The notes under the pieces are model-generated. The model was not told the origin of the DNA. It searched no databases and worked only from the letters and a program-made list of their open reading frames with translations. Shown in pieces: positions 36,926-45,592 of a stretch of DNA of 47,885 nt. Origin of the DNA: Modestobacter caceresii (GTDB taxonomy: Bacteria > Actinomycetota > Actinomycetes > Mycobacteriales > Geodermatophilaceae); NCBI RefSeq assembly GCF_000761485.1, contig NZ_JPMX01000079.1, positions 1 through 47,885 of the forward strand. The letters are read 5' to 3'. Made by a program: the position numbers and the translations under genes. Position 1 is the first letter of the stretch; each line of letters begins with the position of its first letter.

Positions 36926-37160
36926 GTGCCCTCCTTCCGTCTGCGCTGATCCTGATCCTGCACGGGCCAGCCGGTCGACGCTTCTCGTGCCGACCGGCCG
37001 CCGTGGGCCGATGCAGAGATCGGCGGGCGCATGAACGTCGGGACTGTCACCTGGAGTGCAGTGACCGTTTCGCGGGACGTCTGTCGCACATCACCCTGCT
37101 GAGTCCGCTTGGCCGCGGCTGGTGCCGGGCCGGTGCCATCCGCTGAACCGAGGAGGGGCG
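36926..37160. promoter_or_regulatory. Divergent control region with three inverted repeats
   Basis: Between the Crp-like gene and the plus arm are three inverted repeats: CCGGTCG/CGACCGG (36971-36977 and 36991-36997, 13 bases apart), GCCGAT/ATCGGC (37007-37012 and 37019-37024, 6 apart) and GTCAC/GTGAC (37046-37050 and 37061-37065, 10 apart). The 6-base gap of the second is like Crp/Fnr sites. No convincing -35/-10 pair was found for either arm. Confidence 0.45.
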
Positions 37161-37664
37161 ATGGAAACACGAGAGCTGGTCACCGACGCTGCGCTGGTCG
37201 GAGTCGCCGGCTACGGGGCCGCCAAGGTCATGGGCAAGGCGACGACGTTCATGTACGAGCAGCAGACCGATGAGGCCAAGCAGCAGGAGAAGGACGAGAG
37301 CTACGGCGTCGCCTACGACGTCGCGGCCAAGAAGACGGCCGCACTTGCCGGCAAGAAACTGTCCGAGGACCAGGCGAGCACGGCCGGCATGGCCATCCAC
37401 TACGCCCTCGCCTTCGGCTGGGTGCCCGTGTACATGGTCGCCCGACGACGCTTTGGCATGACGCCCTTCGGCGCCGGCACGGCAACCGGGCTTTCCATGG
37501 CGGTCCTCGTCGACGAGATCGGCAACCCGCTCTTCGGGTTCACACCACCGCCTCAAAAGTACCCGCTCGTCAGCCACCTGCGTGGGCTGGCCGGGCACCT
37601 GGTCTACGGGCTCGCCGTGGCTGCCATCGTGGAAGCCGGCTGGAAATTGACGGGGCGTCGCTGA
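37161..37664 (+). CDS. Small membrane protein, first gene of the plus arm
   Basis: A 167-residue protein starting at the ATG at 37161 behind GAGGAGGGG. Segment 1 again has a Gly/Ala pattern ending in VM (GVAGYGAAKVMGKATTF). Then come a Lys/Asp/Gln-rich loop, AIHYALAFGWVPVYMVARRR, GAGTATGLSMAVLVDEIG and a C-terminal HLVYGLAVAAIVEAG segment. It shares its layout with the proteins at 28009, 31359 and 35092. The stop overlaps the next start by one base, so it is co-translated with the four-repeat membrane protein. Function unknown. Confidence 0.8.
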   Translation: METRELVTDAALVGVAGYGAAKVMGKATTFMYEQQTDEAKQQEKDESYGVAYDVAAKKTAALAGKKLSEDQASTAGMAIHYALAFGWVPVYMVARRRFGMTPFGAGTATGLSMAVLVDEIGNPLFGFTPPPQKYPLVSHLRGLAGHLVYGLAVAAIVEAGWKLTGRR

Positions 37665-38548
37665 TGTTCATGAAGCGCTCGCGGCGCCGACTCGGACGGG
37701 CGACTGCGTTCTCGGGCGGCTGGTCGCCGCCGATGCGGCGACTGCGCACCCAGCTGGCCGTCATCACCACGGCGTCGACAGCCCTGCTGTGGCTGGACAA
37801 CCTCAGCGAGCACTACCGCGGCGGGTTCGAGCGCGAGCTCATGTACGTCCCCATCCTCGCCAACCCCGTCGTCGCCGCCGCCGGTGCGGTCACGGCCGTG
37901 ACCGGTGGCCGGCGCGGCGGCCGGCTCTTCGGCCTCCTGTCGGCAGCGCAAACGGCCATCGCCGTCGTCGGCTTCGTCGAGCACCAGCGCGGCATCCTGA
38001 AGAAGCCCGGCGGCAACCAGCCGCGGCAACTGCTGTTCAACGCCTGGTACGGCCCCCCGGTCGCCGCGCCCCTGCAGTACCTGGGCCTGGGGCTGATGGG
38101 CGTGATGGCCACGGTGCCGCAGTCGGCCGCCGCCCCTCTCCTTGCGCGCATCCCCGTCGATCGGCTGATGCGGGCGTTCACCGCGCTGAACCTGCCGCCG
38201 CTGTGGGCCGAGATCGGCTACCTGCACGCCCGCGGCTCCTTTCAGAACCGGGCGCAGTGGCTGCCGGTCGTCACGCTTCCCCTCGCCGGAGCGATGTCCG
38301 CGCTCGCCGCGACGTCGGACAGCCGCACCGCCCGCACCGCGGCACAGGCCGCCTCTGGCTGGACTGCCCTGCTCGGCGCGGCGGGCACCGGTTTCCACCT
38401 GTACGGGCTGCACCGGCGCTACGGCGGCTACCGGCGTGGCTCCTTCCTGTTCAACTGGCTCAACGGGCCGCCCGCGCCCGCCCCACTGCAGATGATCGGC
38501 CTCGGCCTGGCCGGCCTGGCCGCCGAACGGGCGGTGACCCGACGATGA
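37664..38548 (+). CDS. Membrane protein with four His/Arg-Gly repeats
   Basis: A 294-residue integral membrane protein of no family I can name. It contains four related units with a His before an RG or GG pair and a hydrophobic Pro-containing stretch after: EHYRGGFERELMYVP (from 49), EHQRGIL...LFNAWYGPP (from 106), LHARGSFQNRAQWLP (from 187) and LHRRYGGYRRGSFLFNW...NGPP (from 249). Units 2 and 4 share APLQxxGLGLxG. Conserved His residues at membrane edges could bind haem or quinone, but there is no CxxCH. It sits between a small membrane protein and the subunit-3-like gene, with overlapping starts and stops on both sides, so it is the best candidate membrane partner of the dehydrogenase. Confidence 0.8.
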   Translation: MFMKRSRRRLGRATAFSGGWSPPMRRLRTQLAVITTASTALLWLDNLSEHYRGGFERELMYVPILANPVVAAAGAVTAVTGGRRGGRLFGLLSAAQTAIAVVGFVEHQRGILKKPGGNQPRQLLFNAWYGPPVAAPLQYLGLGLMGVMATVPQSAAAPLLARIPVDRLMRAFTALNLPPLWAEIGYLHARGSFQNRAQWLPVVTLPLAGAMSALAATSDSRTARTAAQAASGWTALLGAAGTGFHLYGLHRRYGGYRRGSFLFNWLNGPPAPAPLQMIGLGLAGLAAERAVTRR

Positions 38549-39216
38549 AACCGTCTCCGTACCCAGGCTTCGATCCGATGCGGGAGTCGGAGGGCTGGGA
38601 GGACCGCGACCGGTCCCTGGTGCTGTCCCGGCTCCACGACATCCCGGCGTTGCGCTTCTTCTCACCGGCGGAGGCAGAGCTCCTGGACGCCGTCGTGGAG
38701 CGCCTGATCCCGCAGCCTGATCGAGCACCGGATCACCGCGTCATCATCACGCCCTTCCTGGACCAGCTGCTGTTCGACGACGACACCGACGGCTTCCGCA
38801 AGGACGGCATGCCGTGGGACCAGGAGGTGTGGCGGCAGGCGGTGGTCGGCATCGACCAGACCAGCGTGGCCCGGCACGGACGGGGGTTCGTCGCGCTGGA
38901 CGCCAGAGAGCAGGACGACGTCCTCTCCGAGGTCCAGAGCGGCGAGGCCCAGGGAGCCGTGTGGCAGGAGCTCTCGTCTGCCGCCGTGTTCGACAAGGTC
39001 GTGCAGGAGGTGGTGTCGGTGTACTACGCCCATCCCTCGGCCTGGGCGGAGATCGGCTGGCCCGGCCCGGCCAGCCGACGCGGCTACATGCGCACCGGAT
39101 ACGGCCAGCTCGACCCGTGGCAGCCCCGCGAGAGCGGATCGGCGTCCTCGGTCGAGCTGGTGGAGATCAGCGAGGGCGGCGGGAGCCCCTCCGGCTCGGT
39201 AGGGGGCACCCATTGA
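38545..39216 (+). CDS. Gluconate 2-dehydrogenase subunit 3-like protein
   Basis: A 223-residue protein of the gluconate 2-dehydrogenase subunit 3 family: RFFSPAEAELLDAVVERLIPQPD is the hallmark near residue 38, followed by ITPFLDQLLFDDD, a helical middle, and VQEVVSVYYAHPSAWAEIGWPGPASRRGY. In known complexes this small subunit chaperones and exports the FAD subunit by a Tat signal. Here there is no twin-Arg or hydrophobic N-terminus, so the complex should stay in the cytoplasm. ATG overlaps the previous stop (ATGA), and the next gene starts with TTGA on its own stop. Confidence 0.9.
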   Translation: MKPSPYPGFDPMRESEGWEDRDRSLVLSRLHDIPALRFFSPAEAELLDAVVERLIPQPDRAPDHRVIITPFLDQLLFDDDTDGFRKDGMPWDQEVWRQAVVGIDQTSVARHGRGFVALDAREQDDVLSEVQSGEAQGAVWQELSSAAVFDKVVQEVVSVYYAHPSAWAEIGWPGPASRRGYMRTGYGQLDPWQPRESGSASSVELVEISEGGGSPSGSVGGTH

Positions 39217-40787
39217 CCACCCATGACGAGGTGGATGCGGTCGTCGTCGGCGTCGGAGCCGCCGGCGCCGTCCTGGTCCGCAAGCTCACCGACGCCGGGT
39301 GGCGCGTCGTCGGCCTGGACGCCGGGCCCCACTGGGACCCACAAACCGACTTCCTCTCCGACGAACGCGCCATGTCCAAGCTGTTCTGGCGCGACCGGCG
39401 GGTGACCGGCGGGGAGGATCCCATCGAGCTCGCCGGCAACGTCACCGGCAAGGGCGTCGGCGGCAGCACCGTGCACTACTCCATGTACGCACTGCGGCTG
39501 CACCGGTCGGACTTCCAGACCCACACCCGGGACGGCGTCGGCTCGGACTGGCCGCTGAGCTACGACGACCTCGAGCCCTACTACGACGAGGTCGAGCACG
39601 AGCTGGGCATCGCCGGCCCCGTCGACTGGCCCTGGGACGCGCCGCGACGCCACCGCTATCCCTACCGGCCGCATCAGCTCAACGGAGTGGGCGAGGTCAT
39701 GGCGCGGGGATGCGACGCCCTGGGCATCACCTGGCGCCCGGGCGCCATCGCGACGCTGTCGGCACCGAAGGGCGACCGGCCGCCGTGCGTCTATCGCGGA
39801 TGGTGCCTGTCGGGCTGCACCACCAACGCCAAGTCCAGCACGCTGGTCACCTACGCGAAGGAGGCGGTGCGCGCCGGCGCCGAGATCCGCCCGGACTGCA
39901 TGGTGCACCGGGTCGACACCGACGCGACCGGCCGCGCGATCGGGGTGACCTATGTCCGGCGCTCCGCCGACGGCACGGTGCACGAGGAGCAGCAACGTGC
40001 CCGCGTCGTCATCGTCAGCGCCTACTCGATCGAGACCCCGCGCCTGCTGCTCATGTCGGCGTCCTCCGGGCATCCCGACGGGCTGGCCAACAGCAGCGGC
40101 CTTGTCGGCAAGGGGCTGATGATCCACGGCTCCGACGTCGTCTTCGGACGCTTCCCGGAACCCGTCTCCCAGTTCAAGGCCCCGCCGCCGAACACGATCA
40201 CCCAGGACTTCTACGAGACGAACTCTGCCCACGACTTCGTCCGCGGCTACAGCATTGAGACCGTCGGGCCGCTGCCGGGAAAGTTCGCCCAGCTCGCGGC
40301 GTCGACCCTGGGACTGTGGGGCGAGTCGCTGCGTGAGTTCATGTACGACTACAGCCACTACGCCGGGCTGGGCCTGGTCGGTGAGACCCAGGCGCAGGAC
40401 AGCAACGGCGTGCGGCTGTCGCGCGACGAGACCGACACCTTCGGGCTGCCCATCCCGGTCGTCACCTTCTCCTACGCCGAGAACGACAGACGCATCCTCG
40501 AGGCGGGCACCGACACCCAGCGCCGGATCCTGGAGGCAGCCGGTGCCCAGACCACGTTCCGGGTCAGCGACACCGCGCACCTGATGGGCGCCTGCCGGAT
40601 GGGCGATGACCCGGCGACCTCGGTCGTCGACCGGAACTGCCGCACCTGGGACGTCCCGGGCCTCTACGTCTGCGACGGCAGCGTCTTCGTCACCTCCGGT
40701 GCCTCCAACCCGAGCCTGACCATCCAGGCGATCGCCGCCCGCACCGCCGACCAGTTGATCGCCGCCGGCCGACGGGACCAGCTCTAG
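39213..40787 (+). CDS. GMC-family FAD sugar/sugar-acid dehydrogenase with predicted 3Fe-4S motif
   Basis: A 524-residue GMC oxidoreductase. The FAD Rossmann motif GVGAAGA is at 13-19, GKGVGGSTVHYSMYALRLH follows, and the C-terminus has HLMGACRMG and GASNPSLTIQAIAARTADQL. Cys192, Cys198 and Cys202 form C-x5-C-x3-C, the spacing I recall for the 3Fe-4S ligands of Burkholderia FAD-glucose dehydrogenase. Start is TTG at 39213 (TTGA overlap, AGGGGG upstream); an in-frame GTG at 39231 would remove six residues. No cytochrome c gene follows, so the electron acceptor differs from the classic three-subunit enzyme. Substrate may be glucose, gluconate or another polyol. Confidence 0.9.
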   Translation: MTTHDEVDAVVVGVGAAGAVLVRKLTDAGWRVVGLDAGPHWDPQTDFLSDERAMSKLFWRDRRVTGGEDPIELAGNVTGKGVGGSTVHYSMYALRLHRSDFQTHTRDGVGSDWPLSYDDLEPYYDEVEHELGIAGPVDWPWDAPRRHRYPYRPHQLNGVGEVMARGCDALGITWRPGAIATLSAPKGDRPPCVYRGWCLSGCTTNAKSSTLVTYAKEAVRAGAEIRPDCMVHRVDTDATGRAIGVTYVRRSADGTVHEEQQRARVVIVSAYSIETPRLLLMSASSGHPDGLANSSGLVGKGLMIHGSDVVFGRFPEPVSQFKAPPPNTITQDFYETNSAHDFVRGYSIETVGPLPGKFAQLAASTLGLWGESLREFMYDYSHYAGLGLVGETQAQDSNGVRLSRDETDTFGLPIPVVTFSYAENDRRILEAGTDTQRRILEAAGAQTTFRVSDTAHLMGACRMGDDPATSVVDRNCRTWDVPGLYVCDGSVFVTSGASNPSLTIQAIAARTADQLIAAGRRDQL

Positions 40788-40816
40788 CGCCCCATCCCTC
40801 CAACGGAAGGCATGAC

Positions 40817-42598
40817 ATGAGCAGCACCACCGTCGCAGACGTCCTGGTCCAGCGACTCCAGCACTGGGGAGTCGAGCGGGTCTTCGGCTTCGCCGGGGAC
40901 GGCATCAACGGCATTCTCGGCGCTCTGAACCGCGCCGGTGACAAGCCGCGGTTCATCCAGTCCCGGCACGAGGAGATGTCGGCCTTCGAGGCCGTTGGCT
41001 ACGCCAAGTACGGCGACCGGGTCGGGATCTGTCTGGCGACCTCGGGCCCTGGAGCCGTGCACCTGCTCAACGGCCTCTACGACGCCAAGCTCGATCACGT
41101 GCCCGTCGTCGCGATCGTCGGACAGCAGCCGCGCCACGCCCTCGGCGGGCACGCCCAGCAGGAGATCGACCTGCAGTCGCTGTTCAAGGACGTCGCCCAC
41201 GAGTACGTCCACACCGCCATGGCCCCGGAGCAGTTCCCCGGGCTGCTCGACCGGGCCATCCGCATCGCGCTCGCCGAACGCACACCTACCTGCATCATCG
41301 TCCCGGCCGATCTCCAGGAAGCCGACTACAGCCCACCGCCGCACGCGCTGAAGTCGCTGCCCACCTCGTCGGACTACCGACCGCCCCGCATCATGCCCGA
41401 GGCCGAGGACCTGGCCCGGGCGGCTGAGGTCATCAACGCCGGCGAGCGGGTCGCGATCCTCATCGGGTCAGGAGCGCGCCAGGCCCGCGAACAGGTCGTC
41501 GAGCTGGCCGAGGTCACCGGAGCCGGCGTCGCCAAGGCGCTGCTCGGCAAGGACGTGCTGGCCGACGACCTGCCCTACGTCACCGGCGCCATCGGGCTGC
41601 TGGGCACCAAGCCCAGCTATGACCTGATGATGGAGTGCGACACGCTGATCATGGTCGGCACCGGCTTCCCCTACCCGCGGTTCCTTCCCGAGTTCGACCA
41701 GGCCCGGGCGGTGCAGATCGACATCGACCCCAAGATGCTGGGCCTGCGCTACCCCACCGAGGTGAACCTCGCCGGCGACGCCACGGCGACCCTGCAGGCG
41801 CTGCTGCCCCTGCTGGACCGCAAGACTGATCGGTCCTGGCGGCAGACCATCGAGGGCAACGTCGCCGACTGGTGGCGCGTCGTGGAAGCACGTGCCATGA
41901 ACGACGCCGACCCGGTCAATCCCCAGCGGGTTTTCTGGGAGCTGTCCTCCCGACTCCCCGACAACGCGATGATCGCCGCGGACTCCGGATCAGGCACCAA
42001 CTGGTATGCCCGTGACGTGAAGCTCCGCGAGGGCATGCGCGCCTCGCTGTCCGGCACGCTGGCCACCATGGGCCCCGGCGTGCCCTACGTCATCGGGGCG
42101 AAGTTCGCCCATCCCGACCGGCCCGCGATCGCCCTCGTCGGGGACGGGGCCATGCAGATGAACGGCATCAACGAACTGATCACCATCGGCAAGTACTGGC
42201 AGGAGTGGGCAGACCCCCGACTGGTCGTCATGGTGCTGCACAACCAGGACCTCGCGCAGGTGACCTGGGAGATGCGCGGAATGGAGGGCGACCCCAAGTA
42301 CGACGCGTCCCAGGACATCCCGTCCTTCCCCTACGCCCAATACGGCCAGATGCTGGGCCTGCACGGGATCCGGGTCGACCACCCGGACCAGCTCGGGAAC
42401 GCCTGGGAGCAGGCGCTGTCGGCCGACCGCCCGGTGGTGCTCGAGGTCATCGCCGACGCCAACGTGCCGCCCATCCCGCCGCACATCGAGCTCTCCCAGG
42501 TCAAGGCGTACACGACATCGGTCCTGCGCGGCGACACCAACCGGGTCGAGATGGTCAAGCAGGGCATCAAGGGCAAGCTCGCCGAGTTCACCTCATGA
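40817..42598 (+). CDS. Thiamine-diphosphate enzyme, pyruvate oxidase/acetolactate synthase-like
   Basis: A 593-residue three-domain ThDP enzyme. The Pyr domain has FGFAGDGINGILGAL and RHEEMSAFEAVGYAKYGDR with the cofactor-activating Glu (about residue 52). A central domain contains GAIGLLGTKPSYDLMMECD. The PP domain has VGDGAMQMNGINELITIGKYW and HNQDLAQVTWEM, the GDG...N motif for Mg-ThDP. It is closest in style to the 'thiamine pyrophosphate-requiring protein' group related to pyruvate oxidase. A 2-keto acid such as pyruvate is the likely substrate, with product unknown. Own ribosome site (GGAAGG). The stop overlaps the next ATG. Confidence 0.9.
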   Translation: MSSTTVADVLVQRLQHWGVERVFGFAGDGINGILGALNRAGDKPRFIQSRHEEMSAFEAVGYAKYGDRVGICLATSGPGAVHLLNGLYDAKLDHVPVVAIVGQQPRHALGGHAQQEIDLQSLFKDVAHEYVHTAMAPEQFPGLLDRAIRIALAERTPTCIIVPADLQEADYSPPPHALKSLPTSSDYRPPRIMPEAEDLARAAEVINAGERVAILIGSGARQAREQVVELAEVTGAGVAKALLGKDVLADDLPYVTGAIGLLGTKPSYDLMMECDTLIMVGTGFPYPRFLPEFDQARAVQIDIDPKMLGLRYPTEVNLAGDATATLQALLPLLDRKTDRSWRQTIEGNVADWWRVVEARAMNDADPVNPQRVFWELSSRLPDNAMIAADSGSGTNWYARDVKLREGMRASLSGTLATMGPGVPYVIGAKFAHPDRPAIALVGDGAMQMNGINELITIGKYWQEWADPRLVVMVLHNQDLAQVTWEMRGMEGDPKYDASQDIPSFPYAQYGQMLGLHGIRVDHPDQLGNAWEQALSADRPVVLEVIADANVPPIPPHIELSQVKAYTTSVLRGDTNRVEMVKQGIKGKLAEFTS

Positions 42599-43701
42599 CC
42601 GAGGAACCGATCGACCTTGGCCGGGTCGACAGTGTCAGCTCCTCGACCTACACCGTCCGCACCGACCGGCCGGAGTCCGACGGGACGCTGCGTTGGGACT
42701 CCACCACGATCGTCGTCGTCGAGGCCCGCGGAGGCGGCAGGGCCGGCCTCGGTTACTCCTACACCGACGCCGCAGCCGCTCACCTCATCGACGGCGTCCT
42801 CGCGCCGGTGGTCACCGGACGACCGATCGACGGCACGGGAAGCTCGTGGGCGGCCATGGTCGATGCGCTGCGCAACATCGGTCGGCCCGGCCTCGGGTCA
42901 GCGGCGCTCTCGGCCGTCGACATCGCGCTGTGGGACCTCAAGGCGCGTCTGCTCCACGTCCCGGTCGCGACCCTGACGCCCGCCTTCCACGACACCGTCC
43001 CCGTCTACGGCAGCGGCGGGTTCACCTCCTACTCCGACGCCGAGCTGCAGGAGCAACTCAGCGGCTGGGTGGAGCAGGGCATCGGCAGCGTCAAGATGAA
43101 GGTGGGCCGCGAACCCGACCGGGACGAGGCCCGGGTCCGCACCGCCCGAGCCGCCATCGGCAACGCCGGCCTGTTCGTCGACGCCAACGGCGCGTGGACG
43201 CGGAAGCAGGCTCTCTCCTTCGCCGAGCGCTTCGCCGAGTACGGGGTGACCTGGCTGGAGGAGCCGGTCACCTCTGACGACCTCGACGGACTGCGGTTGC
43301 TCCGCGACCGCAGTCCGGCGTGCATGGACGTGTCGGCCGGCGAGTACGGCTACGACCTGCCGCACTTCCGCCGGATGCTCGCGGCGGGAGCGGTCGACTG
43401 CCTGCAGGCCGACGTCACCCGGTGCGGCGGCATCACCGGCTTCCTCGCCGTCGGAGCACTCTGCGACTCCCACACCCTCGACCTGTCCTCCCACACCGCC
43501 CCCTCCGTCAGCGCGCACGCGTGCGCAGGTGTGTGGCACCTGCGTCACCTCGAGTACTTCCACGACCACGTGCGCCTGGAGCACCTGCTCTTCGATGGTG
43601 CGCTCACCGCCGTGTCCGGGCGCATCAACCCCGGCGACGGCGGCCCGGGACTCGGCCTGCAATTCAAGACCCAGGACGCGGAGGCCTACCGTGTCGCCTG
43701 A
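42595..43701 (+). CDS. Enolase-superfamily dehydratase/racemase (mandelate racemase type)
   Basis: A 368-residue enolase-superfamily enzyme: N-terminal capping domain, then a barrel with the base motif KMK (SVKMKVGRE), metal ligands Asp in FVDANGAWT, Glu in WLEEPVTSDD and the SAGEYGYD strand, and His in SSHTAPSVSAHAC. This His/Lys arrangement fits the mandelate racemase group, which includes many acid-sugar dehydratases (gluconate, galactonate, mannonate). Its place beside a sugar dehydrogenase suggests dehydration of an aldonate to a 2-keto-3-deoxy acid. ATG overlaps the ThDP-enzyme stop; the next gene starts 11 bases before its end. Confidence 0.9.
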   Translation: MTEEPIDLGRVDSVSSSTYTVRTDRPESDGTLRWDSTTIVVVEARGGGRAGLGYSYTDAAAAHLIDGVLAPVVTGRPIDGTGSSWAAMVDALRNIGRPGLGSAALSAVDIALWDLKARLLHVPVATLTPAFHDTVPVYGSGGFTSYSDAELQEQLSGWVEQGIGSVKMKVGREPDRDEARVRTARAAIGNAGLFVDANGAWTRKQALSFAERFAEYGVTWLEEPVTSDDLDGLRLLRDRSPACMDVSAGEYGYDLPHFRRMLAAGAVDCLQADVTRCGGITGFLAVGALCDSHTLDLSSHTAPSVSAHACAGVWHLRHLEYFHDHVRLEHLLFDGALTAVSGRINPGDGGPGLGLQFKTQDAEAYRVA

Positions 43702-45532
43702 CCGGGGGGGCGCAGCCCCCGCTGCCGATGACACCGAGGGGCCGCCCCTCGCCGACTACGGATTCCTGTCCGACTGCGCCTCCGCCGCACTGATCAGTTC
43801 CGGTGGCTCGGTGGACTGGTGGTGCCTGCCCCGGTTCGACTCGCCGTCGGTGTTCGGCCGGCTGCTGGATCCCGCCGCCGGGCATTGGCTGCTGGCGCCG
43901 AAGGATGAGTACACGGCCGAGCGTGACTACGTCGAGGACACCCTGGTCCTCCGGACGGTGTTCCGGACGGAGTCGGGCGCTGTCGCGATCACGGATGCGC
44001 TGAGCCTGCAGCCGGGCGCGCGGGGGCACGACATCGGGCTTCGCTCGCCGCACGCACTGCTCCGCCGGGTGGAGGGGCTCGAGGGCGCGGTCACCCTGCA
44101 GACGACAGTCTCGCCTCGCTTCGAGTACGGGTTGACCGTGCCTCGCTGGTCGGGCGACCGGGGCTCCTGGTCCGCCCACGTCGGACCGGTGGCGCTGCGG
44201 CTCACCACGCCTGTCGATCTGCACGCTCACGGCGGTGACCTGCGCGGTGGGTTCCGGGTGGGCGCGGGGGAGCGGGTCGGCTTCCGCCTCGCGTTCACGC
44301 CGCCCTACGAGGACGACGGCGGTCCAGGAGCGGAACCAGCGGACGCGATCGAGGACACCGTGGCGGGCTGGCGGTCCTGGTCGGAGTTGCACCGCGGATA
44401 CCAGGGACGACATGTCACCCAGGTGCGCCGCAGTGCGCTGGTGCTCCAGGGATTGACCTATCAGCGGACCGGTGCAGTGGTGGCGGCCGCGACCACATCA
44501 CTCCCCGAGGAGCTGGGCGGCAGCCTCAACTGGGATTACCGCTTCGCCTGGCTGCGTGACGTCAGCCTGACCCTGCAGGCGCTGTGGGTAGCCGCCTGCC
44601 CGCACGAGGCCAACCGGTTCTTCGACTGGCTGACCGCCGCGGTGGGGCAGGTGGGCGATGCGCCGCTGCAGATCATGTACGGGGTGGAGGGGGAACGCGA
44701 CCTCACCGAACACACCCTCGACCACCTCGCGGGCTACCGGGACAGCCGGCCGGTACGGGTGGGCAACGACGCCTGGAAGCAGCGGCAGCTGGACGTGCTC
44801 GGGGAGATCCTCTTCGCCGCGCACCTGCTGCGGGAACAGGTGACGCCCTTCAGTGAGGCGACTCAGGACCTGTTGGTCACCCTGGCCGACCAGGCCGCCC
44901 GGGACTGGCAGCAGCCCGACGCCGGGATGTGGGAGTCCCGCGACCAGCCTCGCGACTACACCTCCTCCAAGGTGATGTGCTGGGTGGCGCTCGACCGCGC
45001 CATCGCGCTTGCCGACGACCTCGGCGACCGTGCTCGGCCCGACGAATGGAAGCGCGCCCGCGGCGAAGTCCGCGAGACGGTGCTGGAGCAAGCTTGGAGC
45101 GAGTCGGCGGGCGCCTACGCAGGAGCTTTTGGCTCGGACTCGCTGGACGCCTCGGTCCTGATGATGCCGCTCGTCGGCTTCCTGCCGGCCGACGATCCTC
45201 GGATGCTGTCCACCATCGAGGCCGTCCGTGACCGGTTGACCGACGGATGGCTGGTGCGCCGCTGGGACGGAGACATCGCCGGCTTCCTCATCTGCAGCTT
45301 CTGGCTGGTCGAGTGCCTCGCCCTGGCCGGCAAGGTCGACGAGGCCGAGACCTGGTTCGACCACCTGCTCGACCTGGGAAACGACCTCGGTCTGTTCGCT
45401 GAGGAGGTCGACCCGGCCAGCGGGGAGCAGCTGGGCAACTATCCGCAGGCGTTTTCCCACGTCGGTCTGGTCAACGCCGCCTGGCGGCTGACCCAGTGCA
45501 CATCGGGGCAGGACCTCGATGACGTCCAGTGA
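43691..45532 (+). CDS. Glycoside hydrolase family 15 (glucoamylase/trehalase-like)
   Basis: A 613-residue GH15 enzyme starting at the GTG at 43691 (GGAGG 6 bases upstream) within the end of the dehydratase gene. The N-terminal beta domain starts ADYGFLSDCASAALISSGGS and has VDWWCLPRFDSPSVFGRLLD. The (alpha/alpha)6 barrel has SLNWDYRFAWLRDVSLTLQAL and GMWESRDQPRDYTSSKVMCW, with a probable catalytic Glu in each of MWESR and GLFAEEVDP. No signal peptide, so it cleaves intracellular alpha-glucans or trehalose to glucose. It would feed the dehydrogenase upstream. Confidence 0.93.
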   Translation: MSPDRGGAAPAADDTEGPPLADYGFLSDCASAALISSGGSVDWWCLPRFDSPSVFGRLLDPAAGHWLLAPKDEYTAERDYVEDTLVLRTVFRTESGAVAITDALSLQPGARGHDIGLRSPHALLRRVEGLEGAVTLQTTVSPRFEYGLTVPRWSGDRGSWSAHVGPVALRLTTPVDLHAHGGDLRGGFRVGAGERVGFRLAFTPPYEDDGGPGAEPADAIEDTVAGWRSWSELHRGYQGRHVTQVRRSALVLQGLTYQRTGAVVAAATTSLPEELGGSLNWDYRFAWLRDVSLTLQALWVAACPHEANRFFDWLTAAVGQVGDAPLQIMYGVEGERDLTEHTLDHLAGYRDSRPVRVGNDAWKQRQLDVLGEILFAAHLLREQVTPFSEATQDLLVTLADQAARDWQQPDAGMWESRDQPRDYTSSKVMCWVALDRAIALADDLGDRARPDEWKRARGEVRETVLEQAWSESAGAYAGAFGSDSLDASVLMMPLVGFLPADDPRMLSTIEAVRDRLTDGWLVRRWDGDIAGFLICSFWLVECLALAGKVDEAETWFDHLLDLGNDLGLFAEEVDPASGEQLGNYPQAFSHVGLVNAAWRLTQCTSGQDLDDVQ

Positions 45533-45592
45533 ACCCGGCCGCGGACTGACGGCGACGTGCTGCTGGTGCCCGGCCCCTACAAGAGGAGAAGC

